Positions 42,917 to 54,718 of a stretch of DNA of 64,000 bases are shown piece by piece. The notes under the pieces are model-generated. The model had not been told where the DNA came from, ran no database searches, and worked only from the letters and a program-made list of their open reading frames with translations. Origin of the DNA: Gambelia wislizenii (taxonomy: Eukaryota; Chordata; Lepidosauria; Squamata; Crotaphytidae); assembly GCA_030847615.1 (NCBI GenBank), contig JAUMIR010000001.1, positions 384,196,687 through 384,260,686 on the forward strand, in the 5' to 3' direction. The translations under genes were made by a program, and so were the position numbers. Numbering within the stretch: position 1 is the stretch's first letter; every line of letters begins with the position of its first letter.

Positions 42917-45586
42917 GTAGAAATCTACTTCCATGTCAATAGATGGCACCCTTGAAGGTTTGCATGGGACTTATTCAATTGGCCAAACTCTGATAGCAAA
43001 ACCTATTTTATCTTAGTCCCAAACTTGGAAACCTAAATTGAAGTATCACCAGCAAAATCAGCAGAGGTCCTTTCCAACCTGCTCCACCGAATTTATTCTC
43101 TCCACAATAACCTATCTTATAACAAGATCCCATGGTTCAGTGTTAGGAAATATGCTGTGCATGCAAAAGATCCCATGTTCAATACTGTTTAATTGTTGGG
43201 TTTTTTTTATTGTTTTTTAGAAGTAGACCTTACTTGAATTCAAGTTAGAAAGGGGCAACTCAAATTTCAGCAAATCAGTTGGCTCTTGTTTCTTAGGTTT
43301 TTGGCCAACCAGCCAGTCAGGACTGGCTATATCATAAGGCTGAGTGAGGAAGCTGCCTTAGATGGCATATTAGGGGAGCACAAAACAGTGGTTAGATGCT
43401 GAAGAACAAAGCTGTACACATCTGCTCTGTTGCTCCATAAGTTGGTCTGCTGCCCTCAGATAGTGGTTTATGCCATTGTGTCTACAATAGACAGGTGAGG
43501 AATATCCTAGGTTCTGAGATTTCAGGGCTAAGAAGCTGAAAGCTAAGGACAACATCTTGTGATATCATAGGGAGCAGGCCACAGTGATATTGCAAGGATG
43601 ATGTCACCAGGGGCAGGCTCTAGTGATGCCATTAGGGTACATCAAATATCAGCCACAGTTGCATAGAATATGCAATGCAAATAAAAAGGCATGAGGTCTA
43701 ACAAGTGAGTGAAAGCACACACACTTTTAAGGAAGTGCTTTCACCCTGAGATTTGTCCCCTCAGCTTGAGGACTTGGGAAGAAATGACTGAGTCTGGGAT
43801 CTGGGGACCTTAATTGTGTCACCAGTGCTGGGAGAGATTCAGAAACCAATCTAGTCAGCATCTGAACATGAATTCTGAGAGGGGAGGTGGAGTGAGGGGA
43901 ATCCAGTCCTTCATCTCAGATAGCACAGTGTTTTGGGCTAATCCTACTTCTGGTGATAGTTTCCATCAGACTCATGAAGTTCTCTCAAGCAGCAGTGAAT
44001 CTCCAGAAGAAGCAATAGACTTCAGCAACATGTCTTGAACACAAAGTAGAACAGTATTCTTATATGAGTCTTTTGATAGTTATGCAAATGAGGAAATGTC
44101 TGCTAGGGCAACCTGCCATTCAGGGATGAGAAAACCTGGTCGTGTTTCATTTCTCTCTTCTGCACATTAATAAAAAGTGTATAGACAGATCTTGGTCCAA
44201 CTCCTAAATTAAGCAAGGCAAGGCAAAATATTACTATCACCTGACTGATGCTGGAAGTTGGGATGCTTCATAAAAGCTGCTTAGCATTCTGGTAGGGACT
44301 GAATGGATGTAGCACTTTGGCAAAAATCTAGCTGGCTGCCCTTGGATCCTCTTTTTAGCTTCTGTCTATTCAGCACCGCTGAGTGCTGACAGGACCTTTT
44401 TTAGGCCATTGTCCCTTAACCCGTTTGCTTTACCATATGTTGATGGCTTTTGGTCACTTGATATTAGCTTTTGCTCTTTCAAACCAGAGTTCCTCCCATA
44501 TGTTGTGGTCCTGCCCTCCTTGCCAAAATTGCTCTATGGATTTCATTCCCATCCTGCCCAGAGTTCCTGGGCCTGAACCAGGATTAAGGTGAAATGAACT
44601 AACATCTTCTTCAAATGTAATCCAATGGTAGTAAGCCCCATTCAGTGATCTCCTAGGGAGTAAACAAGCACATGACCAAGCTGTTATGAATCTGCCTCTA
44701 TTGCCCATTCTAGAAAAATAGTCCACAGTCTTTGACAAAGGAAAATAGCATTGCCCACATTTTAGAAGTGAAGTAGATCCATACCACAAATTATAGGAGT
44801 ACTTCAACATGCATTATATCATCCTCCAACATAACTATTTATTTTTACCGGCTGCATTTTTCTATTCCACATATCATCTTTTCTAATTTCCTTTCTCTAT
44901 TCACCCACTAAGAACACAGTTGTATTATGCATGTGTTGATGAAGTATCTTGACAACAATTGTGTGAAGTGATGACATGGAACACTGATGTACCAACATTC
45001 CAACTGTCCAAAAATGTCATAATGGCTATTTTAGTAATAACTGCTTAGCTTTGAATTGCTGTCTTTCATTCATTTACTTTTTATGGAAAATCTGAGCGAG
45101 ATCTTTCCCAAATCATGGCATTCTAGTGTTTTCAGTCTTTACCTTCCATATTTTGTGATACTTGATTTGTGGCTATTCCTCCCCAATCAGCACACAGAAC
45201 ACATCGGTGAAGTACCTTTGAGAGTTTCCAGGGCTATTGTGGCTTTAATCAGCAGCTTCCTTCTCTCAGCTTCTTCTCTTATAGATACTTTCTTTTTCAG
45301 TGGAAGCAGCATTACTTATCAATTGAACTATTTAGTTACCTTTACTTTGCCAGTTCCTATTAGTCAAAGGGAGAGCTTTAAACTGTGAAAGAACCATGCT
45401 AAAAAGAAGTCTAAAACCAGAAAAATAGTGATAAAAGTGCAATGAAAAGGACCATGTTGTCACAACAAGAAGACAGACCATGTAACCACTCTAAACTGCT
45501 CCACCCTGGCTTACAGCTTCCGTAGAACACACTGCTGGATTGGAGCAAAAGAGGACTGTGGAAATTCCAGCTCCTAAACAGTGTAA
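42917..45586. other. Non-coding stretch, possible unclassified repeats
   Basis: About 43330-43650 has repeat-like phrases (GAGTGAGGAAGCTGCCTTAG, GATGTCACCAGGGGCAGGCT) that I recognise only as generic dispersed-repeat style. Open frames at 44383-44810 and 45056-45388 have no identifiable domain. Confidence 0.35.
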
Positions 45587-45720
45587 TTTAGGGATGGGAA
45601 ACATATAGCCTTCCAGATATTGATGTACTACAACTCCCATCAGACAGGCTGCATTGACAGTGGTGAGATATGATGTAAACTGTGGTCCAACAACATCAGG
45701 AGTTATATGTTCTTTATAAT
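45587..45720. mobile_element. hAT-type MITE relic
   Basis: Contains TCCAGATATTGATGTACTACAACTCCCATC and a distant reverse-complement counterpart (CTGTGGTCCAACAACATCAGG). This is the same near-palindromic MITE type as 21967-22102, strongly decayed. Confidence 0.5.
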
Positions 45721-47522
45721 TGTGATTGTTACTGCATCTTATTTAACATGTTTGCACCAGAATTATTGGACAATTGACCAAATTACTTTGTAAAGGCTGC
45801 TAACTTCAAACTTGAACTATCCCTTATGGAGGTTTTTCCAGGCGACCACTGGCAGTGCTGTGGAGGGATTCTGGGAGTCATATTCCAAAAAAAGTAACTT
45901 CACAGCTCTGCTCTGAACCATGTAAAAAGGCAATTAAGTCATATTAGCAAACCAATTGTTCCACGTTATGACTTGAGAGTGAAACTGATGCTACAGCCCA
46001 AATCTTCAATGGGATATCTCCTAAGACATTTCATCTTATTTTTCTTTTGGATGCTTGAACAGATATTTATTACTGCTATGAAGGGACACTTTAAAATTAA
46101 GTTTTCCACTAGGTGGCAAAGCCAGGCAATAATTTGATTAATTTGTTGGGGGAAGGAGGGTTCCGAGCTATAGAACCTGCTGTCCAAAAGTTAATGGTGC
46201 TAATGATTTTAGCTGTTGGGAACAAGTGTAACTTTTTACTTTAGGTCACAACTAAGTTGAAAATCATGACACAGGAGACTACTGGAGGGAGGGAGGGAGG
46301 GAGGGAGGGACAGCACAATTTGGTTTATGAAAATGGAACATAAACCTTCCTAACATTCCTTGTACAAAGGAAGGATAAAACTGGTTTAGTGGGTCCATTT
46401 AAGCACTCTTGTGTTATTTGAATTTGGTTGCTGCAGTGCCATATATCTTTATTATTCTCACAATAGTCGGCATGGAAAGAACCTGTTTCTTGCTATAGAA
46501 AAATGTTTTTAGAGCTGAGGGTGGGAACAGCCACTCCATTTTAGTATTCCTGCTGATCTTCGGCAGCATCATTTTCCTCTCACACTGTTGCAGTAGGTGA
46601 GAATCTAACAGACTGATAGCTCTTAAGCAGCAAGAGAACCTGCCTCCAGCATGGAACTGTTCTCATGGAGTAGCACTTCCCCTGTTGGAGCTTCTACCTG
46701 CTGTGGAATGGTTGTAATGTCCCTGCCAAATAAGTTTGCATTTATTTTTTTCTGATAGACAGAAACATAGGATAGTTGGCTTTAAAATGAATTTCTTTTT
46801 GAACAACAAATCCCAAGATCTCCAAGTCAGCATTATTGCTAACAGAAGGAAACTGGTTAGTTGTAGTCTATAAAAGTAACTTTTCTGAGCTTTCCTAGCT
46901 ACAGAATGATAAGCAAGATGGCCATATATGGCTGGCAGGAGCTCCAGGAATTTTCATTTCAGAGAATAGATGGCTGTGTGTGTTAGCTGAAGCTCAATAA
47001 AACCTCATTAATGACAGAGTTACTTTTATGATCATAGTTGTCTCTTGTATTTTTGCTGAATAAAAGAAAATTCTCCTTCATTGGGAAGACTGGGCATGCT
47101 GATAAACACTGATAACTGGTTTAATTAAAAATAGTCTGTGTCTTGTCTTCGAAAGTCTTAGTTTAAATCAGATTTCTCTTCCATGCAAATATTGCTGTTC
47201 AAAATAAATTAATTACACTGCTATTAAACTGACAGATTTATGTATGCGTATGGGCATACTAAGAACAAAGTCCCTTAACCTACAAAGCTTGGTATTAAAT
47301 TATTTCTTTCATGTTTAAGTCACCTTTTACTGCAGTGCATCCTGCAACTATTAAAAAAACCCACATTCCTATTACACATGAGTAAAGGTGACAATTTTGT
47401 CCTATGGTAAATAATAATCTTACTCTTCAAGGAAATATAGATGCAGCTCTTTGCAGACATTTCTCAGTTTTTGTATAAAAGTGTAGGATGATCCTGCAAG
47501 TTCCATTAATATTTACATTGCA
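45721..47522. other. Non-coding stretch with a (GGGA)n tract
   Basis: 46284-46310 is a run of about six GGGA units, capable of forming a G-quadruplex. Otherwise no feature is seen. Confidence 0.5.
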
Positions 47523-47765
47523 CAATTATAGCAATTTGATACCACTTTAACTATGATAGTGTCATCTTATAAAATCCTGGGATTTGTAATTTGGTGAAAT
47601 ACATAGAATTTTATACTAAAGAACTACAGTGGAAGCCTCTAAAACAGGCACCAGAAATCTAAAGCAGAGAATTCTAAGTACTTCACCAAACAACAAATCC
47701 CAGGATTCCCCAAGATGGAGCCATGGAAATTAAAGGGGTATGAAAGTTGTGTAATTGTGTCAGGG
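47523..47765. mobile_element. Near-palindromic MITE, family B
   Basis: The phrase AATCCTGGGATTTGTAATTTG on the left is mirrored by CAACAAATCCCAGGATTCCC on the right, with TTTGATACCACTTTAACTAT mirrored by an AATTAAAGGGGTATGAAAG segment. Related copies lie at 49413 onward and 54719-55292. Confidence 0.65.
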
Positions 47766-48066
47766 GAAGGATACATATAAAGTTCCAATGAAATTGATGC
47801 AACATGCTTCTAAATATATGTGCATCAAATACTAATAAATTTTCTTGTACTTAGTAAGAAAGAGTGTCTTGGCATACTGAGAAACCCATCAAGAAAATGA
47901 CTAATCTCAGCAAATCCCCCCTCCCAACATTTGAGGACTTTTTGCAAAGAATTAACTTGTGCAAAACCTTGCTTTTAACACAAAAGCCCAACATCTTTCA
48001 CAAAGATATACAATTTTCAGGGAAAAATGTTTCTGCACAAAACCAAGTTCTCTTTCTATGTATGTA

Positions 48067-48067
<1 letters not shown>

Positions 48068-48108
<41 letters not shown>
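48068..48108. repeat. (GT)n microsatellite
   Basis: About twenty GT/TG dinucleotides, followed by (GATATA)n-like sequence to 48128. Confidence 0.95.
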
Positions 48109-48114
<6 letters not shown>

Positions 48115-48259
48115 GATATAGATATATAGGATTGTTTTGAAAAAAAATTCTAAAGTGGCAGAAATCATGAAAAATGTACAAAACCTCTGGTAATCACACC
48201 CAGTTGGGAAAAAATATTGAAATTATTTGCTCATGCTTGTGAGACTGAACTAAACAAAG

Positions 48260-48541
48260 ACCTTACCACACTCCAAAGAAAAGCGGCAAAGCAGCAGGAA
48301 CTTTTCGTCTTTCCTGCTGCCTTACTGCATGACCTCAGTGTTCTTTCATTCTGGTCCCATGGGGGACTGAGGAAAAAACACATCTTTTTGCTAACCAGAA
48401 AAATCCATTTGCAAAAAGACACAGTTTTACCTCAGTCCCCAGAAGACTGGAACAGAAGAATGCTTGATGCCATGCGGTAAGACAGCAGGAAAGACGGAAT
48501 GTTCCTGCGGCTTTGCTGCTTTTCTTTGGAGTGTGGCAAGC
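48260..48541. mobile_element. Foldback MITE with ~110-bp arms
   Basis: The left arm from 48260 (CCTTACCACACTCCAAAGAA onward to GGGGGACTGAGG near 48372) is mirrored by the right arm from CCTCAGTCCCCAGAAG (48431) to TTCTTTGGAGTGTGGCAAG (48540), with scattered mismatches and an about 55-bp spacer. Internal phrases GTCTTTCCTGCTG and CAGCAGGAAAGAC are exact complements. No coding content. Confidence 0.88.
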
Positions 48542-48715
48542 CCCTTACATTCTGTGCCTCTGGCAAAAAATACCTAGGGCAAGCCCTGTTCCCGTTTGTG
48601 CCTCTGTGTGGGCACATGTGTACGCACACATATGTGGTGGGGGTTTTTTAGTAACAAAAGAGTGATAGGGGACTAAAAAGGACAAATACGCCACAGCTGT
48701 ACTCTCACATCCTGC

Positions 48716-48861
48716 AGGTTGGCCATCTGTCGGATGGATGGCCATCTGTCGGGGATGCTTTGATTGTGATTTCCTGCGTGGCAGGGGGGTTGGACTGGAT
48801 GGCCCTCGTGGTCTCTTCCAACTCTGCAATTCTATGATTCTATGATTCTATGATTCTATGA
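48716..48861 (+). mobile_element. CR1 LINE 3' tail
   Basis: GGTTGGACTGGATGGCCCTC, then CTCTTCCAACTCTGCAATTC and four ATTCTATG-type units. The phrase GATGGCCATCTGTCGG is duplicated at its 5' edge. Only the last about 140 bp of the element are present. Confidence 0.93.
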
Positions 48862-49412
48862 GGTTGACTACATCACATTAAGATGAATATGGCATTTAGG
48901 AAAATATTACATATATATATCTTCATCTTTTCTCTGCTGCTCATTTGAGCTATAGTCACTGAGGGGGAATTGATATGGAAGCCTATATTACCTCTCCTGA
49001 AAATATCATTTCTCGGAGTCTAAACACACTTTAAGGATGACATTTTACACTCTGCTAGATCTGTGGCGATGAAGCATAACTGTGTAACATATGATCCCAA
49101 GCTGTTTTTAGAAATCTTCTATCAACCACTGACATGCAACAATACTTACAAATCTTTGGAACTGTCACTACTATCTAGTAGTGAACAACAAAGGTGGACT
49201 GGGATGAATGCTCCTAAGCTTTTCAGTGTTCCTGCTCATTTCAAATAGTCCACATAAACAATTTTCTGACCCTCTCCTGCCTGACTTAATTCTTTAAGGC
49301 CATAGGCCTAAACCTACTTAATAGGGAGCAGGCCTCTTTTGAACACAGTGTGACTTAGTTCTGAGTAAAGATTAGTAGGACTGAGCTGTAGAGATCAGCA
49401 AGTAGACAACCT
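48862..49412. other. Non-coding stretch with one SINE-like relic
   Basis: About 49310-49385 resembles the dispersed repeat noted at 8785-8850 (TTAGTTCTGAGTAAAG phrase). No gene seen. Confidence 0.4.
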
Positions 49413-49798
49413 AAGGCTGCTGTCACACTGCAGAAATAATGCAGTTTGACACCACTTTAACTATCATGGCTCCATCCTGTGGAATCCTGGTATTTGTAGT
49501 TTGTTGTTGCAGCAGAGCTTTCTTGACAGAAGAAGGCTAAATATCTCACAAAACTACAAATCTCAGAATTCCATAGCATTGAATGACGACACTTAGGACT
49601 TTTTCAAATGGGGCAAAAACCTCCCGAGGAGGTCGGGAGAAGAACAGGGCTGTTGCACTTACAGTGCCCAATTTCAGATGCTGCCATCCTCCTCCTGACC
49701 CTCTCCTGTGCTTCCTCAAAAAAACTCTTATCAATAAAAAGTGGTGCCTATAGCATGGAGGAAGCACGATGATTACATCAACACAGTTTGGAATCATA
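49413..49798. mobile_element. Family B MITE plus half of a second MITE
   Basis: From 49413, CTAAGGCTGCTGTCACACTG and AATAATGCAGTTTGACACCA match the left end of the family B MITE at 54719, with its internal mirror (GTATTTGTAGTTTG against ACAAAACTACAAATCTC). At 49595 a second terminus, GGACTTTTTCAAATGGGG, begins a foldback-type element whose mirror half is absent. Confidence 0.6.
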
Positions 49799-50114
49799 GG
49801 ACTTTTTCAGACAAGGCTTACCACACAACAGCTTGCGGGAGAGGTATGGCGCTGTTGCACCGCATGGGGTCCATTTCGGATGACGCCATTCCTCTCTCAG
49901 AATCATCTGTGTCACTTCCATGTATGATTGAAGGCAGCCCGCCATATTTTACTCACGGAAGTTGTGAGTACTCAGCTACCTTCAATCGTACATGGAAGTG
50001 ACACAGAAAATTCCGAGAGAGGGACAGCGTCATCCGAAATGGACTCCCTGCTGCGCGACAGCGCCATACCTCTCCTGCAAGCTTGTTGCATGGTAAGCCT
50101 TGTCTGAAAAAGTC
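49799..50114. mobile_element. Foldback MITE with ~135-bp arms
   Basis: The left arm starts GGACTTTTTCAGACAAGGCT and the right arm ends AGCCTTGTCTGAAAAAGTCC. The arms pair almost continuously through GGTATGGCGCTGT, TTTCGGATGACGCC and AGTGACACAG segments, with a central spacer near 49936-49975. Flanking ATA triplets (49796-49798, 50115-50117) suggest a 3-bp target duplication. Confidence 0.9.
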
Positions 50115-50171
50115 CATAGTCTGTGACTATATTATCACAGTGAGATTAGAGGTAACATAAATCTAAGGCTC

Positions 50172-50182
50172 ATTAAAATGGT
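50172..50182 (+). other. 11-bp target duplication of RTE-like LINE, left
   Basis: ATTAAAATGGT recurs exactly at 52032-52042, bounding the 50183-52031 insertion. Confidence 0.88.
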
Positions 50183-52031
50183 CTCTCTCTGGCTTTTCTT
50201 CGCAAACGAAGATTCAGGAAGGACTCATCCTGCGCTTTCTGCAAGCGCGCTGATGACTAAAAAGGCCAATCCGAGATAAACAAGTCCGGTTGCAAAAAGC
50301 ACAGCAGAAGATCTCCTTGGGTGATGCTTTTGGGTTGTGATTCTTTCTGCGTTGTCGTTTCTCTTCAAGACTTGTTCGGCGTGAGTTCTCAAATAAGGCT
50401 GCAGCATTGTGGATAGTGCATCTCCATGCCTCCCAATGTGAGGCCGGGGCGGACCACTGTTGGTGATCAATTTGGCCGAGCCTGAGATGTTATTTCAGGG
50501 AGTCTTTGTATCACTTTTTTGGAGCGCCCCTCTTACGGTGACCCGTGGTGAGTTCACCATAGAGTAGTATTTTTGGGAGGCGATGGTCCTCCATCATAGA
50601 AATGTGCCCTGCCCAGCGCAGCTGCGTTCTCAATATCATGGCCTCAGTACTGGTGATCCCTGCTTGCTCAAGGACAGCAACATTCGTCACATAGTCAGTC
50701 CAGTGTATATTTAGGATTGTGTGTAGACAGCACTGATGAAAGTGCTCGAGGAGTCGTAGGTGGTGGTGATAGGTGACCCATGTTTCAGATCCATAAAGGA
50801 GGATAGACAGTACAATGGCTCTATACACACTGATTTTTGTGCTTTGCCTCAGGTGTTTATTGCTCCAGACTCTTTTGTGAAGTCTTCCAAATGCACTATA
50901 TGCCTTTGCTAATCTGTGATCGATCTCTTTGTCAATCTTGGCATCTGAGGAGATGATGCTTCCCAGGTAGGTGAACTGCTGAACGGACTTGAGAACAGAT
51001 TTGCCGACGGCAATGTGGGGATGGTGGTGTTCGTCCTGTGGTGCAGGCTGGTGAAGAACTTCTGTTTTCTTCAGGTTGACTTCCAGCCCAAACAGCTCTG
51101 CAGCTGTTGCAAAGCAGAATGTTAGGCGCTGCAGAGCTGCTTCTGTGTGGGCAATAAGGGTAGCAGCATCGGCGAAGAGCAGCTCACGGACTAGATAGTT
51201 TAGAGTCTTAGTGTGAGCCCTCAGACGGCTTAAGTTAAACAAGCTACCATCTGTATGGTAATGTATATAGATGCCGTCATCTTCTTCAAGCTCTGCCATA
51301 GCCCTTTGGAGCATCATGCTAAAGAAGATTGTAAGTTGGTGCAAGAACACAACCTTGCTTCACTCCATTAGTTATTAGAAAGGGCTCTGAAAGAGCATCG
51401 CCATATCTGACTTGACCACACTGGCCCTCGTGTAGCAAGATAATCATTTTAAGGAATTTGGGGGGACATCCTAGTCTTTCCAGGATCTGCCACAGACCTT
51501 TTCTACTTACAGTGTCGAAGGCTTTGGTGAGGTCGACAAATATTACATAGAGACCCTTGTTCTGCTCCCTACATTTTTCTTGCAGTTATCTAAGGGCAAA
51601 TACCATGTCTGTAGTACTCCTATTGGCTCTGAAGCCACATTGGCTTTCAGGGAGAAGTTCTTCTGCAATAGCAGGAACTAATCTGTTCAGGAGTATCCTT
51701 GCAAGGATTTTTCCAGCAATAGAGAGTAGTGTTATGCCTCGATAGTTTGAGAAGTTGGATTTTGCTCCTTTTTTCTTGTACAGGGTGATGATGACTGCAT
51801 CTCGGAGGTCTGATGGCAGTTCCCCCTTTTCCCAGCAATTCACAAGGAATTCGTGGAATTTTTCGTGGAGTGCATGACCTCCGTGTTTCCAAACTTCAGG
51901 TGGGATTCCATCAATCCCAGCTGCCTTGCCATTTTTCATCTGCTGTATGGCCTTAAGGGTCTCTTCCAAAGTGGGAGCTATGTCCAATTCATTTTTCATC
52001 GGTTTTTGTATCATATATCATATGATATATG
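50183..52031 (-). mobile_element. RTE-like LINE, 5'-truncated, antisense
   Basis: A non-LTR retrotransposon of the RTE-like type (exact clade unresolved), bounded by an 11-bp target duplication. The minus strand begins within the RT domain and ends with a (GA)n tail (plus CTCTCTCT near 50183). Order: RT fingers/palm, a connector with a GSETWVTYHHHLRLLEHF segment, a DHRLPKILLYGE segment, a basic region, and a C-terminal C2HC zinc finger (frame degraded here; intact at 58110-58175). A 24-bp palindrome sits at the 5' junction. Confidence 0.88.
50511..52014 (-). pseudogene. RTE-like reverse transcriptase, frameshifted
   Basis: From 52014 down: KNGKAAGIDGIPPEVWKHGG, then NYRGITLLSIAGKILARILL (finger block), ESQCGFRANRSTTDMVFALR to a stop at 51586. 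The continuing minus-strand sequence encodes VDLTKAFD (first Asp, near 51535) and a GVKQGCVLAPT block (near 51350). After a frameshift, the frame from 51350 to 50511 carries HTDGSLFNLSRLRAHTKTL. Its catalytic box reads LLFADAATL instead of FADD (near 51160), so the second active-site Asp is Ala. The rest runs through YLGSIISSDAKIDKEIDHRL to RGAPKK. It is inactive. Confidence 0.9.
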
Positions 52032-52033
52032 AT
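52010..52033. repeat. 24-bp perfect palindrome at LINE 5' junction
   Basis: ATCATATATCATATGATATATGAT (12-base half-sites) lies between the first recognisable LINE codons and the right target duplication, which it overlaps by two bases. Confidence 0.9.
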
Positions 52034-52042
52034 TAAAATGGT

Positions 52043-53987
52043 ATGCATTTGATAAACTAAGCAGTACAGATCACAGCAGGTAAGATGACTTAATAGACCA
52101 CTAAGACAACAGTTTAAATAATATGACTCCTTCTTAATACTGTCCTGAACTCTACTTGGATTTATATTTTAACTATCAGCTTGATTTGTAAGTTCTCTTC
52201 AGCGCACTGCTTGAACATAAAGCATTAACAGAGTTTCTCTAGACACCTTAAGGATTCTACCTAACATCTTAATAGTTACTTGTAACTATTTATTAATTAT
52301 ATGTAACTATTTGTAACTGTTTAGTTACATGCAGATGCTGAAGTACCATTTCTGAAACAATAAATAAAGCAATGACGGTTCTTAAGCAAATAAAAAAGAA
52401 TAAATTAAAAAGTACACAAACCAAAAGAGGATGTTAAACTTAAATCTTAAAGCTACCAAAAGGCTTAATCAAATTTGATCCCAAGATACTTAATCACATT
52501 TGATCCCAGTCAGAAGGGGTGGAAGGCATTTAAACCTCGACTTTCAAAAAACAGAATAAGGCCACAATCCAGGGGAGGGGGGCATAGAATTTAGCAGAAG
52601 ACATATTCTTGGGGCCATAGAATTGATCAGAAATTCCCCTCTGAGGTCTGAAGCTGGAGAAGACCCAATCTGATATGAGATAGTTACCTATGTTCCTAAA
52701 GCCTGGCTTATTCCAGTTGATATCAAAGGCCATTTGCTCAGACCTAGTACTGTGAGAAACTGTTAATTCTGTGAAAAGAATAAGATTTCTTATCAAGTTT
52801 GTTTCATCATTCTCTCCTTCCACCAGATTAAAGGTTATATTACAACCACTACTTTAAATGGAAAGATTCTGAGCTAATCCAGTGCAGGACAGAGTGTAGA
52901 AAACTAGTTTGGTAAACCGTTTTCTTTAACCAATTTCCCATCCCACTTCACAAGTACTTTGATGATTTGGGGGTGCTTTTCTCTCTCTCTCAACAGTTTT
53001 TGTGAAGTTTCTTTAGAAGAACACATCTTTTTGGATCCAGCAGCACTTTATAGGGTTTTTTTCCATTTTATAATATCCCCCCCTCAAAGGTTCAGGTTGA
53101 GTACTGAGGTATGGACTGCTATTAGGACAAATATGAACAGAGGGGATGGAAAATAAATAGGGGTGTGAGAGATATATGCTCTTTCTAAGTTTTTTTTTTA
53201 ATTATTTACCCAGATCTGCACCTCCCTGACCCAGGACCAGATGCAATTTACAATGAGACAGCCATGCTTTTCTAGGCCTGCAATTTGCTCTGTTAGAGAG
53301 GCAAAAGTACACATGACAATGTGAACATTTGAAAATGTACAAAAACACAGCACTTCATACATTGTGAGAATGTACATAGACATGCTTTGGCCAGTGGTGA
53401 TTTGTGCCCTTTAATGCATACATTAATGTGTCTATTTGAATAAATGAGCATAAAAATGCATAGTGTTTTTTCCAGATTTTTTTAATAACAATCCACATGC
53501 AATTTATACAGCTCAGATTTGAAGATAGGAAAAGGAGGAAATCTGCAGATGCCTAACGCCTAAACAAAACAAAACAAAAACTGCCCATGCATAAAAATAA
53601 ATTCAAGAAAGGAGGGTTGTAGAAGAACATGACAACAGAAGACTTAAAGTACAATAAACAAAGCTCTAGGGAACTCAGAAACATATTTGAACGAGCTGGA
53701 CTGAAACATTAAAACAAAATAAAACACTGTGGAGAGGGAGACAAATCAACAGATCTGGGGATCCCATTACTACGTATGTTATTTATTCATAACCCACCCA
53801 CCTTTCAAGGACTTCGAAGCAGCCTTTTAGTGTCACAATAATCCTGTGATTAGGCTGAAATTATTTGGTTGAAGCTTGCCTGTGAGCTCCTTGAATGAGC
53901 AGAGATCAATTATCCACATCCCAATTGCCAGCACCAAAATTGGACGGGCAATGTATTTATAGCTCAGCCTGTCAATAAAAAGAAACA
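52043..53987. other. Non-coding stretch, no gene seen
   Basis: About 53790-53890 (AACCCACCCACCTTTCAAGG, AATAATCCTGTGATTAGGCTG) resembles an old antisense SINE tail. Otherwise nothing is recognised. Confidence 0.4.
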
Positions 53988-54068
53988 CCAGAATAATGAC
54001 AGCAGAATGCAAAAGGAGGATGTTGTGTGAGATTGGCATCCTTTTGCATTCCGCTGTCATTATTCTGG
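53988..54068. repeat. 30-bp inverted repeat hairpin
   Basis: Arms 53988-54017 and 54039-54068 are reverse complements with one mismatch in 30 bases, separated by 21 bases. The left arm starts CCAGAATAATGACAGC. It is followed closely by an antisense CR1 fragment. Confidence 0.92.
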
Positions 54069-54097
54069 TACCGCATTAGCCGTGTCTGATAATCTCA

Positions 54098-54215
54098 TCT
54101 GTTTAAAAACCTCCAAAGAAGGAGACTCCACCACACTCCCAGGCAGCACACTCCACTGTTAAACAACTCTTACTGTCAGAAAGTTCTTCCCAATGTTTAG
54201 GTGGAATCTCTTTTG
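54098..54215 (-). mobile_element. CR1 fragment, antisense
   Basis: CTGTTTAAAAACCTCCAAAG, CACACTCCACTGTTAAACAA and ATGTTTAGGTGGAATCTCTT match the antisense CR1 at 29500-29620. Confidence 0.9.
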
Positions 54216-54718
54216 GTTGTATGTTGCACATAAATTCCTTTGTCTGGGACTCAGTTCTAATAATTACTGACTAATTATTCCGTTAGTGTGGCGAATTGCC
54301 ACAGAACATAATGCATGAGGCAAGCAGTTCTCACATACGGATGGATGGGGGGAATCCATTGATTTGGTTATTTCTCTGTGAAATATCCATTTTGCAACTC
54401 CCTGGCTGGAATAAAGATTCTCTTGCCACAGTAATCCATACAGAATCCAATGTATGTTTTAGTGAAGAAAAAGGTAATCCAAACCATAAGTATCTCTTGA
54501 AAAATGTCTAGGACATACACCCACACCCAAAGATATATATAAATACACACCTTATCCAATGGGGAAATGCTTGCAAAAATGTGTCCATTTTTGGGGGAAA
54601 TGTATACAAAATTATGTATTTTTTTAAATTGCTTCAAATTCTTCACAGATTTCTGTGCAAAAAGAAAAAAAGTCTTCTTAAATGGAACTAGAATAAGGAA
54701 AGAATGCTAACTAGAATC
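54216..54718. other. Non-coding stretch, no feature seen
   Basis: No coding signal or repeat recognised. Confidence 0.45.

Noticed and set aside
44383..44810. Opposed open frames of 69 and 118 codons
   Set aside because: No motif, no splice context that I could support, and composition like the surrounding non-coding DNA.
45056..45388. 110-codon hydrophobic frame suggestive of a membrane protein
   Set aside because: T-rich DNA gives Leu/Phe/Ser-rich translations by chance; there is no homology or gene structure.
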